Positions 25,651 through 35,938 are shown, counted from the stretch's first letter. The stretch: DNA of 64,000 nucleotides from Candidatus Gastranaerophilales bacterium (GCA_944325155.1 CALUYY010000001.1:1-64000), one strand, 5' to 3'. Numbers and translations: made by a program. Notes: generated from the sequence alone by a model not told the origin.

Positions 25651-27684
25651 ATGATATCTGAAACACAGTTAGAGATTTTAAATTCAAAAGAAACAAATTA
25701 TACAAACCCCGTAACATCAAATGTTCAAAACCCTTCAGCTTATGAACTTGCTTCAACAAAGGAGATTACATCCAAATCAAATGAAGATAATTATCTTGAA
25801 GTTGATTTTAAAGACGATGAAGATGACGAGTATAAAACATCTGCCGAAGGTAAAAAAGAAAATACATATACCGTATCTTTTACAAGCTCTTCTTTAACAT
25901 CTTCCGATAATGATGATGATAATAATATTGATAATGATACAAAAAATGCAAATGTTTCAAAGAATACGGCCAATGAAGACGATTCAATTAATATGAAACA
26001 ATTCAAACAGCTTTTATCAAAAGATGAAGAAAATGATGAATTAATCTCCGAATACGGATACGATAAATTCTTTGAATTATTCGATAAAGATAATGACGGT
26101 AAAATATCAACCGATGAAATTAAAGAAATTGACGATACAAAAAAATCAATTTCGGATTTTACAACGGACGATATTAAAAAATTAATTAATTCTGACGGTA
26201 AAGGCGCAAAAGACGATGAAGAAGAAACGGAATTATCTCCGGAATTAATTCAAAAATTAAAAGACGCATTTTTAAATCAAAATCAAACAACTCCCGCTCA
26301 ATCTTCAACACCCGTTCAAAGCGCAGGCTCAACGGGCGGTTCTTACGCTCCTTCGGGTACAGGTTCAACGGGCGGAGGCGGTTCAAGCTCATCGGGCGCT
26401 TCAACAAATTCAACAAATGCTGCAGAAACCCCCGATGAAATGAATATGGAACAATTAAAAGCGGAACAGGCAGAAAAACAAAGTGCCGTTGATAATGCAA
26501 ACGATGAAGTTGCAAAAGTTCAAAGCGGAGAGAATGCGGAAGTTCAAAACGCAATTCAAGAAAGAGACAATGCACAAAAAGAATACGAAGAAGCTCTTAA
26601 AGAAGATGATGAAGTATCCGAAGAATTAAAAGAAAAACAAAAAGAAAACCAGGAACAAATAACCGATAAAGAAGAAGAAATTTCAGAAAGCGAACAAAAA
26701 ATAACGGAAGCCGAAGAAAAAATCTATAACCTGGATAATGAAATTACAAACTTAAATTCCAAATTAAGCGCATATGAAGCTTCATTATCTCAAATCCCCG
26801 CAAAAACGGAAGATAATGAAAATCAACACGCAGAAATCGATGCCAAAAAAGCAGAACTTGAAGGCTTAATTGCAGATACAAAATCACAAATAGAATCAAA
26901 AGAAGAAGAAAAATCACAAACGGAACAAGATAAAGCAGACGAAGAAGATAACCTTGATACTCTTAAAAGCGACCTTGAAAAACTTGAAGAAGAAAGAGAA
27001 AAAATCGAAGAAGAAATCTTAAAAACATGTTCCCCCGAAACAAAAGAAAAACTTGAAGCATTTAAAGAAGCAAGAGAAAATGTAGAAACCGTTAAAGGCG
27101 AACAACTGGAACTTGCACAAAACAACTTATCAAAAGCACAAGGCGAACTTGAAGAAGTTAACGCTTCAATAAACGAACTTGAATCAATGCAATTACAGCT
27201 TGAACACAGAGTAGGTTCAGAAGGCGAAGATGTTGTTGCATTTGCTCAAAACTTAGACGGACTTTCGGCATCGGAAATGAAACAAATTATGCAGGCGGCA
27301 GGGTGCAGATTTGATGACGGTGCATGGTGTGCCGACTTTGTTACATACGTTACCAAACAGGTATACGGAAACGATGAAACCCCGTTTGACTTTGCAAATT
27401 CATGTTCTAATACCGCATATTGCCCCACAATTGAAAACTGGGCTTCAGAAAAAGGTATTTTAACATCCGATTCAAGTCAGGTTCAACCGGGCGATTTCAT
27501 CCTCTACACAAGAAACGGAAGAGCAGGCCACATCGGTATTGTAACATCGGTTAATGCTGACGGTTCGGTAAATACAATTGAAGGCAACACATCGGATGAT
27601 GCAGGAAACTATACTTCAGGTGTTGTAAATACCCATGAAAACGTAACAGATGCAAGAAGCTTTGTTTTAATGCACAGAGCATAA
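25651..27684 (+). CDS. EF-hand, long coiled-coil, CHAP-domain protein
   Basis: A 677-residue leaderless acidic protein. The parts in order are a Ser/Asn/Asp-rich disordered start, an EF-hand loop at residues 145-156 (DKDNDGKISTDE), a Gly/Ser linker at about 215-255, a roughly 280-residue Glu/Lys coiled coil, and a C-terminal CHAP domain. CHAP domains are Cys/His amidases or endopeptidases that cut peptidoglycan peptides. The catalytic pair is C560 (GAWCADFV) and H627 (GHIGIV). The CHAP domain is nearly the same as in the protein at 36002-37003, with long identical runs, whereas the other parts differ. No Sec signal is seen, so export must use another route. It is monocistronic, with RBS GAGGAG. 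Confidence 0.85.
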   Translation: MISETQLEILNSKETNYTNPVTSNVQNPSAYELASTKEITSKSNEDNYLEVDFKDDEDDEYKTSAEGKKENTYTVSFTSSSLTSSDNDDDNNIDNDTKNANVSKNTANEDDSINMKQFKQLLSKDEENDELISEYGYDKFFELFDKDNDGKISTDEIKEIDDTKKSISDFTTDDIKKLINSDGKGAKDDEEETELSPELIQKLKDAFLNQNQTTPAQSSTPVQSAGSTGGSYAPSGTGSTGGGGSSSSGASTNSTNAAETPDEMNMEQLKAEQAEKQSAVDNANDEVAKVQSGENAEVQNAIQERDNAQKEYEEALKEDDEVSEELKEKQKENQEQITDKEEEISESEQKITEAEEKIYNLDNEITNLNSKLSAYEASLSQIPAKTEDNENQHAEIDAKKAELEGLIADTKSQIESKEEEKSQTEQDKADEEDNLDTLKSDLEKLEEEREKIEEEILKTCSPETKEKLEAFKEARENVETVKGEQLELAQNNLSKAQGELEEVNASINELESMQLQLEHRVGSEGEDVVAFAQNLDGLSASEMKQIMQAAGCRFDDGAWCADFVTYVTKQVYGNDETPFDFANSCSNTAYCPTIENWASEKGILTSDSSQVQPGDFILYTRNGRAGHIGIVTSVNADGSVNTIEGNTSDDAGNYTSGVVNTHENVTDARSFVLMHRA

Positions 27685-27709
27685 TAAATAATTACCGTTG
27701 ATAAACGTT

Positions 27710-27737
27710 AAGCCGCAATCTTTTCAGATTGCGGCTT
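27710..27737. terminator. bidirectional terminator
   Basis: A perfect 12-bp stem (27710-27721 with 27726-27737) with a 4-nt loop separates two convergent genes. Confidence 0.85.
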
Positions 27738-27757
27738 GATTTATTTATATTATATGA

Positions 27758-28333
27758 TTATTTGCCTGAAGCAAACGGATTTGTTTGAGTATCGGGTTGC
27801 GGATTATACAAAGTCGCCTTTGGCGCCGTATAATCTTTTTTGATAAGTTCGTCAGGGTTTATGTTACCGGTTGAAATCAACTTGGCTTCTTTGGAATCTT
27901 TTGACAAGACAGGCATGTTTGTTTCTGATAACACTTTTTTATCATCCTGCATTGTATTTAAAGCTAAGGGACCTTGCTTCGTATTGTCTTCGGTATTTTG
28001 GACATTTGCGGCAGCTATGGTATCATTAGATTCTAAATTGCTGTCTGCCTTTTTAGATGTAAACTTATCTTTTAAAGTGTTGATTCCTGCTGTAATTTTA
28101 TCTTTATTAACCGTTAATAGTGCCATTACTGCTGCCGTTATTACGCCTGCTTTTAGCCCTTTTGAGAGCCTTTGGGTAATTTTTACCGGGTTAAGGGCGT
28201 CTTTTGGAGCCTTTGAAGCAATAAAAGCGGAACCTGCGCTTAAAATTGCAGGTACTGCAACAACCTTTGCTTTTTCTTTTGCTTCTTCGTTATTTAAAAA
28301 TGAATTTATAGCCGGATTAAAATTTACTTGCAT
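27758..28333 (-). CDS. hypothetical membrane-associated protein
   Basis: A 191-residue protein of unknown function. It starts MQVNFNPAINSFLNNEE. It then has two moderately hydrophobic Ala-rich helices (about residues 25-43 and 60-78) and a polar, probably disordered C-terminal half ending NPFASGK. It follows the 109-residue gene by 11 bp, so the two are an operon. Confidence 0.6.
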   Translation of the reverse strand: MQVNFNPAINSFLNNEEAKEKAKVVAVPAILSAGSAFIASKAPKDALNPVKITQRLSKGLKAGVITAAVMALLTVNKDKITAGINTLKDKFTSKKADSNLESNDTIAAANVQNTEDNTKQGPLALNTMQDDKKVLSETNMPVLSKDSKEAKLISTGNINPDELIKKDYTAPKATLYNPQPDTQTNPFASGK

Positions 28334-28344
28334 TTATTTATCTC

Positions 28345-28674
28345 CTATCCCTGATGGCTGGCAATTTTTGTTGTGTCGGAATCGGAAGAATATCCTGTTT
28401 TGGAATAATCTGCGGTTTCCGCCATCATATTTGATAATTCTTCTTTTGTTTCTTTATTTATTTTATGAAGAGCGACGGCTCTTTGTACGGCACCTATGGC
28501 AAGAGAAACTCCTGCCGCAATAAGACCGACTTTGCCTGCTGTTTTGGGGGATTGCCCTTTATTGAGCGCCAATGTAAGTGCCGCACTGCCGACACCGCTT
28601 ATAAGAGCAGATTTTGCTTCGCCTGCGGCATATTCTTTGGTAAAAAACGGCTGATTTATTGAATTTATATCCAT
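28345..28674 (-). CDS. hypothetical small membrane protein
   Basis: A 109-residue protein beginning MDINSINQPFFTKEYAAGE. It has two Gly/Ala-rich hydrophobic segments (ALISGVGSAALTLAL and VGLIAAGVSLAIGAVQRAV) and a polar C-terminus. The two-helix hairpin layout resembles its operon partner 11 bp downstream. I do not recognise the family. GAAAGGTTAGG lies upstream of the ATG. Confidence 0.6.
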   Translation of the reverse strand: MDINSINQPFFTKEYAAGEAKSALISGVGSAALTLALNKGQSPKTAGKVGLIAAGVSLAIGAVQRAVALHKINKETKEELSNMMAETADYSKTGYSSDSDTTKIASHQG

Positions 28675-28814
28675 AATCGGTGCACCTAACCTTTCTTTGG
28701 TATTTTGATAAAACCAATGAAAAAAAATTTTTGCTATTTTGTAAATAAATTATAGCTTAAATTTATGCCCGTGTCGCTGATTTTATTTTATTTACTTTAA
28801 TATAATTTTCAAAT

Positions 28815-29672
28815 ATGAAATATTTTGTATCTTTAATTGTTATTTCACTTTTAATAATATTGCTTTATATTTACAGAGCAAACAATACGGTAATTCTTGT
28901 TGAATTTGAAAAAATGAGGCCCGTCGGGGATAAAATAAATGTATACTATAACGGGTTCAAAGTGGGAAATACCATCGGCCTTAAACCATGCGATCATTCA
29001 AAAAATATTTGCTCAAAAATAAGACTTGATAAAGGTCTAATGATATTACCGAGGAATATTGAAATTATGCTGAAACAAAAACGTCTTGAAGGTGATAAAT
29101 ATGAAGATTATCTTGAAATAATCTATCCAAAATTGCCTGATTATGCTCAATTAAAAGATTACGACATTATAAAAGGCAAAGTAAGCGCAGGGTTTCATAA
29201 TTATTTATCGGAAGAAGTAAGCTATTCGGATATGGAAACAATTAAACTTAATTTAATAGGAACAACAGATAATTTGAATAAAGCAACGGGCATTCTTGTT
29301 GACATTTTGAATTCAATTGATGATACGGTAAAAAGTGCATCCCCCGAATCAAAAGAACTTATAAAAAAATTAAATGATACCGTTCAAACAACAAATAATC
29401 TGATGGATAAAATTAATAATTCTATTGATGAAAATGTCATTAGCGGAATTTTTTATAATGTTGAAAATTCAACAAATAACCTAAATGATATTTTATACAA
29501 CGCAAAAATTTTTACGGAAAACATTAATTCAACGGATGAGAACATTAAAGGTTCAATTCAGAGCTTAAATTCAATAGCAAAAAATATTGATGAAATTGTT
29601 CAAGGCATAAATTGCACACTCTCAAAACCCTTTGGAGGTTTAAGGATAATATTCGGCCGCACCGTAAATTAA
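28815..29672 (+). CDS. MCE/MlaD-like lipid transport protein
   Basis: A 285-residue protein with one N-terminal membrane helix (residues 5-20) and one MCE domain (VEFEKMRPVGDKINVYYNG, GLKPC). A long helical tail with repeated Asn/Leu heptads follows (residues about 150-270). MlaD-type proteins form hexamers that shuttle phospholipids between the two membranes with an MlaE permease and MlaF ATPase. Neither partner is adjacent here. The 3' end overlaps the convergent GH57 gene by 4 bp. Confidence 0.75.
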   Translation: MKYFVSLIVISLLIILLYIYRANNTVILVEFEKMRPVGDKINVYYNGFKVGNTIGLKPCDHSKNICSKIRLDKGLMILPRNIEIMLKQKRLEGDKYEDYLEIIYPKLPDYAQLKDYDIIKGKVSAGFHNYLSEEVSYSDMETIKLNLIGTTDNLNKATGILVDILNSIDDTVKSASPESKELIKKLNDTVQTTNNLMDKINNSIDENVISGIFYNVENSTNNLNDILYNAKIFTENINSTDENIKGSIQSLNSIAKNIDEIVQGINCTLSKPFGGLRIIFGRTVN

Positions 29673-32182
29673 GCTTTTATATGCGCCCCGCCGTTCGGGA
29701 GGCTTGCTTTATCTATATGCGGTTTGTAGAAATCCGTATTTATGTTTAATTTTTTACCTATTTCAAGGAAAGAAAGAATAATTTTTCTGTCCTTATTTTT
29801 ATGTTTTGATTTTTCCAGGTAATCAATTAAAATTTCAATTTTAGAATAGATTTTTTCATAGTAAATATTTTGTGCAACTTTAATATCTACATTCAAATTC
29901 AGTTTATCTATTATATTAAATATTGCAAAGATTTGAGATGATGTTTCATCCTTCGGGTCATCTGCTATATTTTCAATCAGTTTTTGAAGCTTTTTGGCAA
30001 TAATGACGCCGGCTCTTGATTTATTTAAATTAATGAAGAATTTATCCGCATCTTCTTTCAGGGCTGTCAATTTTAAATTTAATTCCTCAGACATAAAATC
30101 ATCCGCATTGGTGAACGTTTCATCAATCTCTTTTAATATGCAGAATTTTGCGGAAATTCTGAATACATCAGGTATATCCATACCGATTGCAGCCAGCTGT
30201 GAAACCGGGCCTTTTAAGTCTTCGTACAAATCCTGATACATTTTTGCCGTTTTTAAGAGACGTTTGACAAGAACTTTTTCAAGGATAAGTTTTCTCTTAT
30301 CAATGAGAACATCTTTAATTGTATAGTATTCGCTTGAAAATTCTTTTTTCATGGTGTCAAGCGTGCCAAGCATAGAATTTTGTGCAAATTTCTCGTGGAC
30401 AAGTTTTTTGGAATTTGTATATTCTTCCTGCGTTTTAAACGGTTTAACGGTGCAATAGTATTCGCTTTTTGACGTTTGCAGAAGCGCAAATGTCATATCA
30501 AATTTTTCGAGCGTTATTTTTGATGTTACTTCAATTCTACCGAATGCAAGTTCATTATCATTTTGTTTGTATGTTTTAAAGTTTAGTTTTTTAATTTTAT
30601 AGCAATATATATCTTCAAGTTCGGAATTTTCGTTATATAAAGATGAAATTGCCCAGTGCGTAACAATTTTTTCAACCGTAATTTTTGCGGGCTTCACAAA
30701 CATTTCATAAACTTTTTTCCCGTTTTCGTAATCGGGAATATTGCTTTTTGCCCGCTGCAAAATGGTTAAAAAATTCTTTTCATAATCGGTTTGTGAAAAT
30801 TCCGAAACAAGTTCCATCGCTCTTGCGGCGTATTTCATAATTTGTGTTGTTTCAATACCGGAGATATCCGCAAAAAACCATCCGCAGCTTGTATACATAA
30901 GCATTGCAGACCTTTGAATTTCCATTAATTTAATTGCTTTTATTTTCTCAAGCTTGGTAAGTTTTTTGCAGGCATTTTCCGTTAAAAATTTTTCAATTGT
31001 ATCCGGAGTTCTGTTCAAGATAACATCTATATATTTATTCCTTGCGTCCCAAAAATCTTTGTAATATTTAACACCTTCAACCGTACAAACTTTTATCAGT
31101 TCATCTCTTAAATAATCAAGAGCCTCTCTTAAAGGTTTTCTCCATTTCTGATTCCACCCCGGCTGTGCTCCGGTTGAACATCCGCAGTCTTCCATCCATC
31201 TTCCGACACCATGGGCGCAGCTCCAAGAGGATACCGTTTTAATGTCAACCTGATAAACAGGCGGGAATTTTTCCAAAAATTCGCCGTAGTTAGTAACCTG
31301 AAAACCCAAATCTTTTGCTTTTACCGCGAGAACGTATGAAAGCGCCATATCGCCGAATTTTGTATGGTGTCCGTAGCTTTCGCCGTCCGTTGCAATATTA
31401 ACAAGCTGCGGACGGTTTCTGTCCTGCACAAAACCGTCTTGAAGCCTGTATGCAAATTTCTCACCGTTTGTTAAAAGGTTGTCGAATGCGACCGATTTGG
31501 AAATTGCGCCGTCATAGAAAAATAAATCTATATATTTATCTGTTCCTTCGATAAAATATCTGTACGGCTGCGAAGGGTCTATGCTTCCCCAGCTTACATC
31601 ATGCCATTCATCCTGTTCGTTAATTTTTTTTACGCATTGTGCCTGATACGGCGATAATATCGTAAATTTAATGTCCAAATCAGCTAAAACCTCAAGCGTT
31701 CTTGCATCAACAGCGGTTTCTGCCAGCCAAATACCTTCAGGTTTCCTTCCGAAACGGTATTCAAAATCTCTGATACCCCAGATGGCTTGGGTATATTTAT
31801 CGTTTGTATTTGCAAGAGGCATTATTATATGGTTATAAACCTGCGCAATTGCGCACCCGTGGCCCGAATACAGTGAAATTGAATTTTTATCCGCTTCTAT
31901 TATTCTTTTATACGAGCAGGGCGCATATTTTTCCATCCATGCCAAAAGTGTGGGGCCCATATTAAAGCTCATATACTGATAATTATTAACAATACTTAAA
32001 ATCCTGTTTTTATCATCGACTATTCTTGCAACCGAATTTGGTTCGTAACATTCCGCCGATATTCTTTCGTTCCAGTTATGAAAAGGTCTTGCACTGTCTT
32101 GGATTTCAATCACTTCAAGCCAGGGATTTTCCCTCGGCGGCTGGTAAAAATGGCCGTGTATGGTTAGATATTTTTCCTGCAC
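29669..32182 (-). CDS. GH57-family glycoside hydrolase with DUF3536-type region
   Basis: An 837-residue cytoplasmic protein. The N-terminal half is a GH57 (beta/alpha)7 barrel. It has HGHFYQPPRENPW at residues 9-21, the GHGCAIAQVYNHIIMPL strand, and GIWLAETAVD with the likely nucleophile E155. The C-terminal half is helical and matches the extension found in the DUF3536 group. GH57 enzymes act on alpha-glucans (amylase, branching or transferase), and with the GH77 protein this suggests glycogen metabolism. Translation starts at GTG (32182), seven bases after GGGAG. Confidence 0.85.
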   Translation of the reverse strand: MQEKYLTIHGHFYQPPRENPWLEVIEIQDSARPFHNWNERISAECYEPNSVARIVDDKNRILSIVNNYQYMSFNMGPTLLAWMEKYAPCSYKRIIEADKNSISLYSGHGCAIAQVYNHIIMPLANTNDKYTQAIWGIRDFEYRFGRKPEGIWLAETAVDARTLEVLADLDIKFTILSPYQAQCVKKINEQDEWHDVSWGSIDPSQPYRYFIEGTDKYIDLFFYDGAISKSVAFDNLLTNGEKFAYRLQDGFVQDRNRPQLVNIATDGESYGHHTKFGDMALSYVLAVKAKDLGFQVTNYGEFLEKFPPVYQVDIKTVSSWSCAHGVGRWMEDCGCSTGAQPGWNQKWRKPLREALDYLRDELIKVCTVEGVKYYKDFWDARNKYIDVILNRTPDTIEKFLTENACKKLTKLEKIKAIKLMEIQRSAMLMYTSCGWFFADISGIETTQIMKYAARAMELVSEFSQTDYEKNFLTILQRAKSNIPDYENGKKVYEMFVKPAKITVEKIVTHWAISSLYNENSELEDIYCYKIKKLNFKTYKQNDNELAFGRIEVTSKITLEKFDMTFALLQTSKSEYYCTVKPFKTQEEYTNSKKLVHEKFAQNSMLGTLDTMKKEFSSEYYTIKDVLIDKRKLILEKVLVKRLLKTAKMYQDLYEDLKGPVSQLAAIGMDIPDVFRISAKFCILKEIDETFTNADDFMSEELNLKLTALKEDADKFFINLNKSRAGVIIAKKLQKLIENIADDPKDETSSQIFAIFNIIDKLNLNVDIKVAQNIYYEKIYSKIEILIDYLEKSKHKNKDRKIILSFLEIGKKLNINTDFYKPHIDKASLPNGGAHIKA

Positions 32183-32198
32183 AAACTAACTCCCTAAA

Positions 32199-32684
32199 TT
32201 ATTCTTCATCTTCTTGGGGTGCTTTTTCAAGTATAGTAATATTATCTACTTCAACCCAGCTGTCTCCGAGCGCATTTGAAAAAACAACGCCGGTAACGCT
32301 GATTTTATCACCCGTATTTAAATCAACAAATTTTTCGGCATAATCTCTTTTTAAAAAGAGTTTCATTTCCGATAACGGTATGTTATGGTCAACTACGTCA
32401 TCTCGTTGCAATAAAAATCCGATATATTTTGTTGAATCCCTGAATGCTTTTTTATAATCAAGCCCTAAAGTCGTAAATTTGTCAAATTTGCCGTCCATAA
32501 TGATTTTTTTGTTTAAAAACCTGTCAGGCGTTGCCACAACTTCAAGCGGGGAAGTTCTTATAAAATTTGCTTTTTGCTGAACCGTTTGCGTTTTCGGTTT
32601 TTGTGTATTTGCCTGTTGATTTTGCGCAAAAACCGGCACAGTGAACACAAGGATTAATAATGATACTAAAATTTTATTAAACAT
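32199..32684 (-). CDS. secreted OB-fold-like protein of unknown function
   Basis: A 161-residue protein with a Sec signal peptide (residues 1-20, ending PVFAQ), a Gln/Thr-rich linker and then a beta-rich domain. The domain contains RFLNKKIIMDGKFDKF and TGDKISVTGVVFSN, the rhythm of an OB-fold. The ligand is unknown. It is 16 bp upstream of the GH57 gene on the same strand and probably cotranscribed. Confidence 0.65.
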   Translation of the reverse strand: MFNKILVSLLILVFTVPVFAQNQQANTQKPKTQTVQQKANFIRTSPLEVVATPDRFLNKKIIMDGKFDKFTTLGLDYKKAFRDSTKYIGFLLQRDDVVDHNIPLSEMKLFLKRDYAEKFVDLNTGDKISVTGVVFSNALGDSWVEVDNITILEKAPQEDEE

Positions 32685-32784
32685 TGGTTAATTAACTCCT
32701 CAAACTATAAAATTAAGATTTAAAAACATTTTAGCATATTTTTTTAAAAAAGTTATCAACAAATAAGCTATTTAAAATTTTTGC

Positions 32785-32813
32785 TTGACTATATTTACTA
32801 CCTATGTAACAAT
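32785..32813 (+). promoter_or_regulatory. glnA promoter
   Basis: TTGACT (32785-32790), a 17-bp spacer and AACAAT (32808-32813). The start codon is 42 bp further on behind AAAAGGAG. No clear NtcA or TnrA box was found. Confidence 0.45.
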
Positions 32814-32854
32814 AAAGTCATTAAATTTTTATTTCGTATGAAAAGGAGAAACCG

Positions 32855-34207
32855 ATGGCATTTATACCCGAACATGGAAAAACGCTTACCAAAGAAGAAA
32901 TCAAAACGATTATAAAAACCGAAAATGTCAGATTTATTCGTCTGCAATTCGTTGATATTAACGGAACCGTAAAAAATATGGCAGTTCCGTCCGAACAAAT
33001 TGATAAAGTTTTAAATAATGAATGTATGCTTGACGGTTCATCAATTAAGGGTTTTAGAAGCATTGAAACATCCGATATGTATTTTTATCCCGATTTATCT
33101 TCATTTTCGCTTCTTCCCTGGAGAACAAATAAAGAAGAAGGGACAACCGTTGCAAGAATAATATGCGACATATATAACCCTGACGGAACACCGTTTGAAG
33201 GGTGTCCGAGATGCAACTTAAAAAGAGTAATTAAAGAAGCTTCCGATATGGGTTATGTTTTAAACGTAGGACCGGAAGCCGAATTTTTCTTATTCAATAA
33301 AGATGAAGACGGAAACCCCACTTTAGAAACCCATGATGATTCAGGTTATTATGACGTTGCGCCGAATGACAAAGGCGAAAATGTCCGTGCAAGAATGGTT
33401 GAAACATTAAAGGAAATGGGTTTTGAAATTGAAGCAAGCCACCATGAAGTTGCGGCCGGGCAGCATGAAATAGATTTTAAGTATGCAGACGCACTTACAA
33501 CCGCAGATAACGTTGTTACGTTTAAATATGCGGTTCGCGCCGTTGCTTCAATGAATGATTTATATGCAACATTTATGCCAAAACCGATATTCGGCATAAA
33601 CGGTTCGGGAATGCATTGTAATATTTCACTGTTTAAAGACGGCAAAAACGCATTTTATGACGAAACAAAACCTTACCAATTATCGGATTGCGCAATGCAT
33701 GTTATAGGGTCTCTGCTGGAGAATGTAAGAAGTTTTTCGGCAATCACAAACCCGCTTGTAAACAGCTATAAACGCTTGGTCCCCGGGTATGAAGCGCCCG
33801 TTTATCTTGCATGGAGCTTGGCTAACAGAAGCGCTCTTTTAAGAGTTCCCGCAAAAAGAGGAAACGGCACAAGGGTTGAGTTAAGATCTCCCGATCCTTC
33901 CTGCAACCCGTATTTAGCCTTTGCGGTTATTTTAACGGCTGCACTTGATGGAATTAAAAATAAAACAAATCCGCCTTCACAAAGAGAAGAAAATATATAC
34001 CATATGACAAATGAAGAAAGGGTTCAAAAAGGCATTTTATCGCTGCCGGGGACTCTGGCTGAAGCTTTATACGAATTAAAGAGAAATCCTTTAATTAAAA
34101 AAGCATTGGGCGAACACATCTATAACGAGTTTGTATCATCCAAAGAAAAAGAATGGGATGAATACAGAACGCAGGTAACCTGCTGGGAAATTGAAAATTA
34201 TCTGTAA
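32855..34207 (+). CDS. glnA: glutamine synthetase type I
   Basis: This enzyme makes glutamine from glutamate, ammonia and ATP. The 450-residue length and the C-terminus resemble the GSI-alpha form of Firmicutes, without an evident adenylylation-site segment. Signatures are DGSSIKGF (latch), GPEAEFFLF and [13 protein letters not shown] (metal site), [25 protein letters not shown], and the C-terminal [14 protein letters not shown]. Start ATG follows a strong Shine-Dalgarno. It is monocistronic with a terminator. Confidence 0.96.
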   Translation: MAFIPEHGKTLTKEEIKTIIKTENVRFIRLQFVDINGTVKNMAVPSEQIDKVLNNECMLDGSSIKGFRSIETSDMYFYPDLSSFSLLPWRTNKEEGTTVARIICDIYNPDGTPFEGCPRCNLKRVIKEASDMGYVLNVGPEAEFFLFNKDEDGNPTLETHDDSGYYDVAPNDKGENVRARMVETLKEMGFEIEASHHEVAAGQHEIDFKYADALTTADNVVTFKYAVRAVASMNDLYATFMPKPIFGINGSGMHCNISLFKDGKNAFYDETKPYQLSDCAMHVIGSLLENVRSFSAITNPLVNSYKRLVPGYEAPVYLAWSLANRSALLRVPAKRGNGTRVELRSPDPSCNPYLAFAVILTAALDGIKNKTNPPSQREENIYHMTNEERVQKGILSLPGTLAEALYELKRNPLIKKALGEHIYNEFVSSKEKEWDEYRTQVTCWEIENYL

Positions 34208-34225
34208 TAATAAAATAACGACAAT

Positions 34226-34255
34226 AAAAAATCGGGTCAAAAGCCCGATTTTTTT
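34226..34255. terminator. bidirectional terminator of glnA
   Basis: AAAAAATCGGG (34226-34236) pairs with CCCGATTTTTT (34244-34254), with T-runs on both strands, between convergent genes. Confidence 0.9.
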
Positions 34256-34268
34256 ATTAAAAATAATT

Positions 34269-35276
34269 TTAATTAATATCCCATCTTCCGCATGTTCCGC
34301 CCCAGCGAGCAATAACGTTTCCTTTAACGTCCGTTATTTTGTGTTCTTTGCCGACAGGAAGCGGTTCAATGTCTCCTTCAACAATTGAAATTACTTCGCA
34401 ATTGTTTGAACAGCCCTTGCAGGTGCAGGTTACCGAATTAAAGTGCATATCCTTTGTTTCCCAGCCTTTAAATTTAGTTTTATTGTTTGTATACTGGTGG
34501 TTTTCCATTGCAAGATACGCAGCCCCAATTGCGCCCATTGTCTGGTGGTTTGGAGGAACGACAATTTGCGTTTGAAGAGCTTCTTCAAAAGCCTTTACCA
34601 TGCCTTTATTTGTTGCAACTCCGCCCTGGAATGTAATAATGGGAAGAAGTTCTTTTCCAAGTGCCAGATTCGATAAATAATTTCTGACCAATGCCTGGCA
34701 AAGTCCGTATAAAAGGTCTTCAACAGGATACCCTAATTGCTGCTTATGGATTAAATCGGATTCGGCAAAAACTCCGCAGCGGCCCGCAATTCTTGCGGGA
34801 GAAGAAGATTGAAGGGCAATTGAGCCAAAGTCTTCAATTTTAACGTTTAATCTTCCCGCCTGCTGGTCCAAAAAACTTCCCGTACCGGCGGCACAAACGG
34901 TATTCATTGCAAAATCGGTAACAATACCGTCCCTTAAGATTATAATTTTTGAATCCTGTCCGCCTATTTCAAGAATTGTTTGAACACCGGGGACAATAAT
35001 TGAAGCGGCAACGGCATGGGCGGTTATTTCGTTTTTAATGATATCGGCGCCGACAAGAGCACCGGCAAGATTTCTTCCGGAACCCGTTGTTCCGACCTGC
35101 ATAACTTCCCAATTATCCTTTGATTTATTTAAAAGTTCGCCCAAACCTTTTTGGACAGCCTTTGTGGGCTGACCGGAGGTTCTTAGCATATAACTTTCAA
35201 CATATTTTCCGTTTTCATCTACTACGGCCAGTTTTGTCGTAACTGACCCTACATCTATTCCTAAATAAACTTTCAT
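34269..35276 (-). CDS. BadF/HgdC-type ATPase, 2-hydroxyacyl-CoA dehydratase activator family
   Basis: A 335-residue protein with the ASKHA fold: GIDVGSVTTKLAV (phosphate 1), GTTGSGR, EIGGQDSK (phosphate 2) and FQGGVATN. C128 (NTVCAAGTGSF) and C167 (AGRCGVFAES) match the bridging [4Fe-4S] ligands of the homodimeric activators. These use ATP to push a low-potential electron into a partner enzyme. The C-terminal 70 residues add a Cys-rich segment, CTCKGCSNNC. No dehydratase subunits are adjacent. A DUF2229-type protein at 42302 belongs to the same wider system. Confidence 0.85.
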   Translation of the reverse strand: MKVYLGIDVGSVTTKLAVVDENGKYVESYMLRTSGQPTKAVQKGLGELLNKSKDNWEVMQVGTTGSGRNLAGALVGADIIKNEITAHAVAASIIVPGVQTILEIGGQDSKIIILRDGIVTDFAMNTVCAAGTGSFLDQQAGRLNVKIEDFGSIALQSSSPARIAGRCGVFAESDLIHKQQLGYPVEDLLYGLCQALVRNYLSNLALGKELLPIITFQGGVATNKGMVKAFEEALQTQIVVPPNHQTMGAIGAAYLAMENHQYTNNKTKFKGWETKDMHFNSVTCTCKGCSNNCEVISIVEGDIEPLPVGKEHKITDVKGNVIARWGGTCGRWDIN

Positions 35277-35310
35277 AACAGTTTATTTTTAGTATAAACA
35301 TAACTTATTT

Positions 35311-35898
35311 TCAATAATTTTTGACGTAAACTTCAAAATATGAAATGCTATGCAGACAACTGGGGCAAATATCGGGCGCAGACAAACCTTTATGGTGATA
35401 TCCGCAGTTTCTGCACTTCCAAATTGTTTCTTTATCTTTTTTAAAGACTTTATCTTCTTTTATATTTTTAATTAAATCCAAATATCTTTTTTCATGGACT
35501 TTTTCAACTTCAATAATCTCTTTAAAGCAATTTGCAACTTCAATATATCCTTCTTCTTTTGCAATTCTTTGAAATTCGGGATATAAAACCGTATTTTCTT
35601 CTTTTTCTCCTTGTGCGGAGAATTCAAGGTTTTTAAGCGTGGAATTTGTCATACCAACAGGATACATTGCTTCGTTAATTGTAAGTGTTATCAATTCATC
35701 GCCTAAAAATTTTATAAGTCTTTTTGCGTGTTCTTTTTCGTTGTTTGCGGTTTCTTCAAATATTGATGAAATTTGTTCGTATCCTTCTTTTTTTGCGGTT
35801 TTTGCATAATAGGTATATCTGTTTCTTGCACCGCTTTCACCTAAAAATGCTTTTAGTATGCATTCAATTGTTTTTGAATTTTTTTCAATTTTTTTCAT
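35311..35898 (-). CDS. rubrerythrin
   Basis: A 195-residue protein with an N-terminal ferritin-like diiron domain (FLGESGARNRYTYYAKTA, ETANNEKEHAKRL, VEKVHEKRYLDLI). The C-terminal rubredoxin domain holds Cys-x2-Cys twice (CRNCG, CPSC). It reduces hydrogen peroxide in anaerobes. It is 34 bp upstream of the activator ATPase on the same strand, so the oxygen-sensitive activator and a peroxide scavenger may be expressed together. Confidence 0.95.
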   Translation of the reverse strand: MKKIEKNSKTIECILKAFLGESGARNRYTYYAKTAKKEGYEQISSIFEETANNEKEHAKRLIKFLGDELITLTINEAMYPVGMTNSTLKNLEFSAQGEKEENTVLYPEFQRIAKEEGYIEVANCFKEIIEVEKVHEKRYLDLIKNIKEDKVFKKDKETIWKCRNCGYHHKGLSAPDICPSCLHSISYFEVYVKNY

Positions 35899-35938
35899 AA
35901 ATTTTCCTTCAATTGTAAACTTTTGTAATCATAAACCA

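Noticed and set aside
27840-28523. 227-codon open frame on the plus strand, hydrophobic
   Set aside because: It covers two well-spaced minus-strand genes with proper ribosome binding sites. The hydrophobic look comes from reading Ala/Lys-rich codons backwards.
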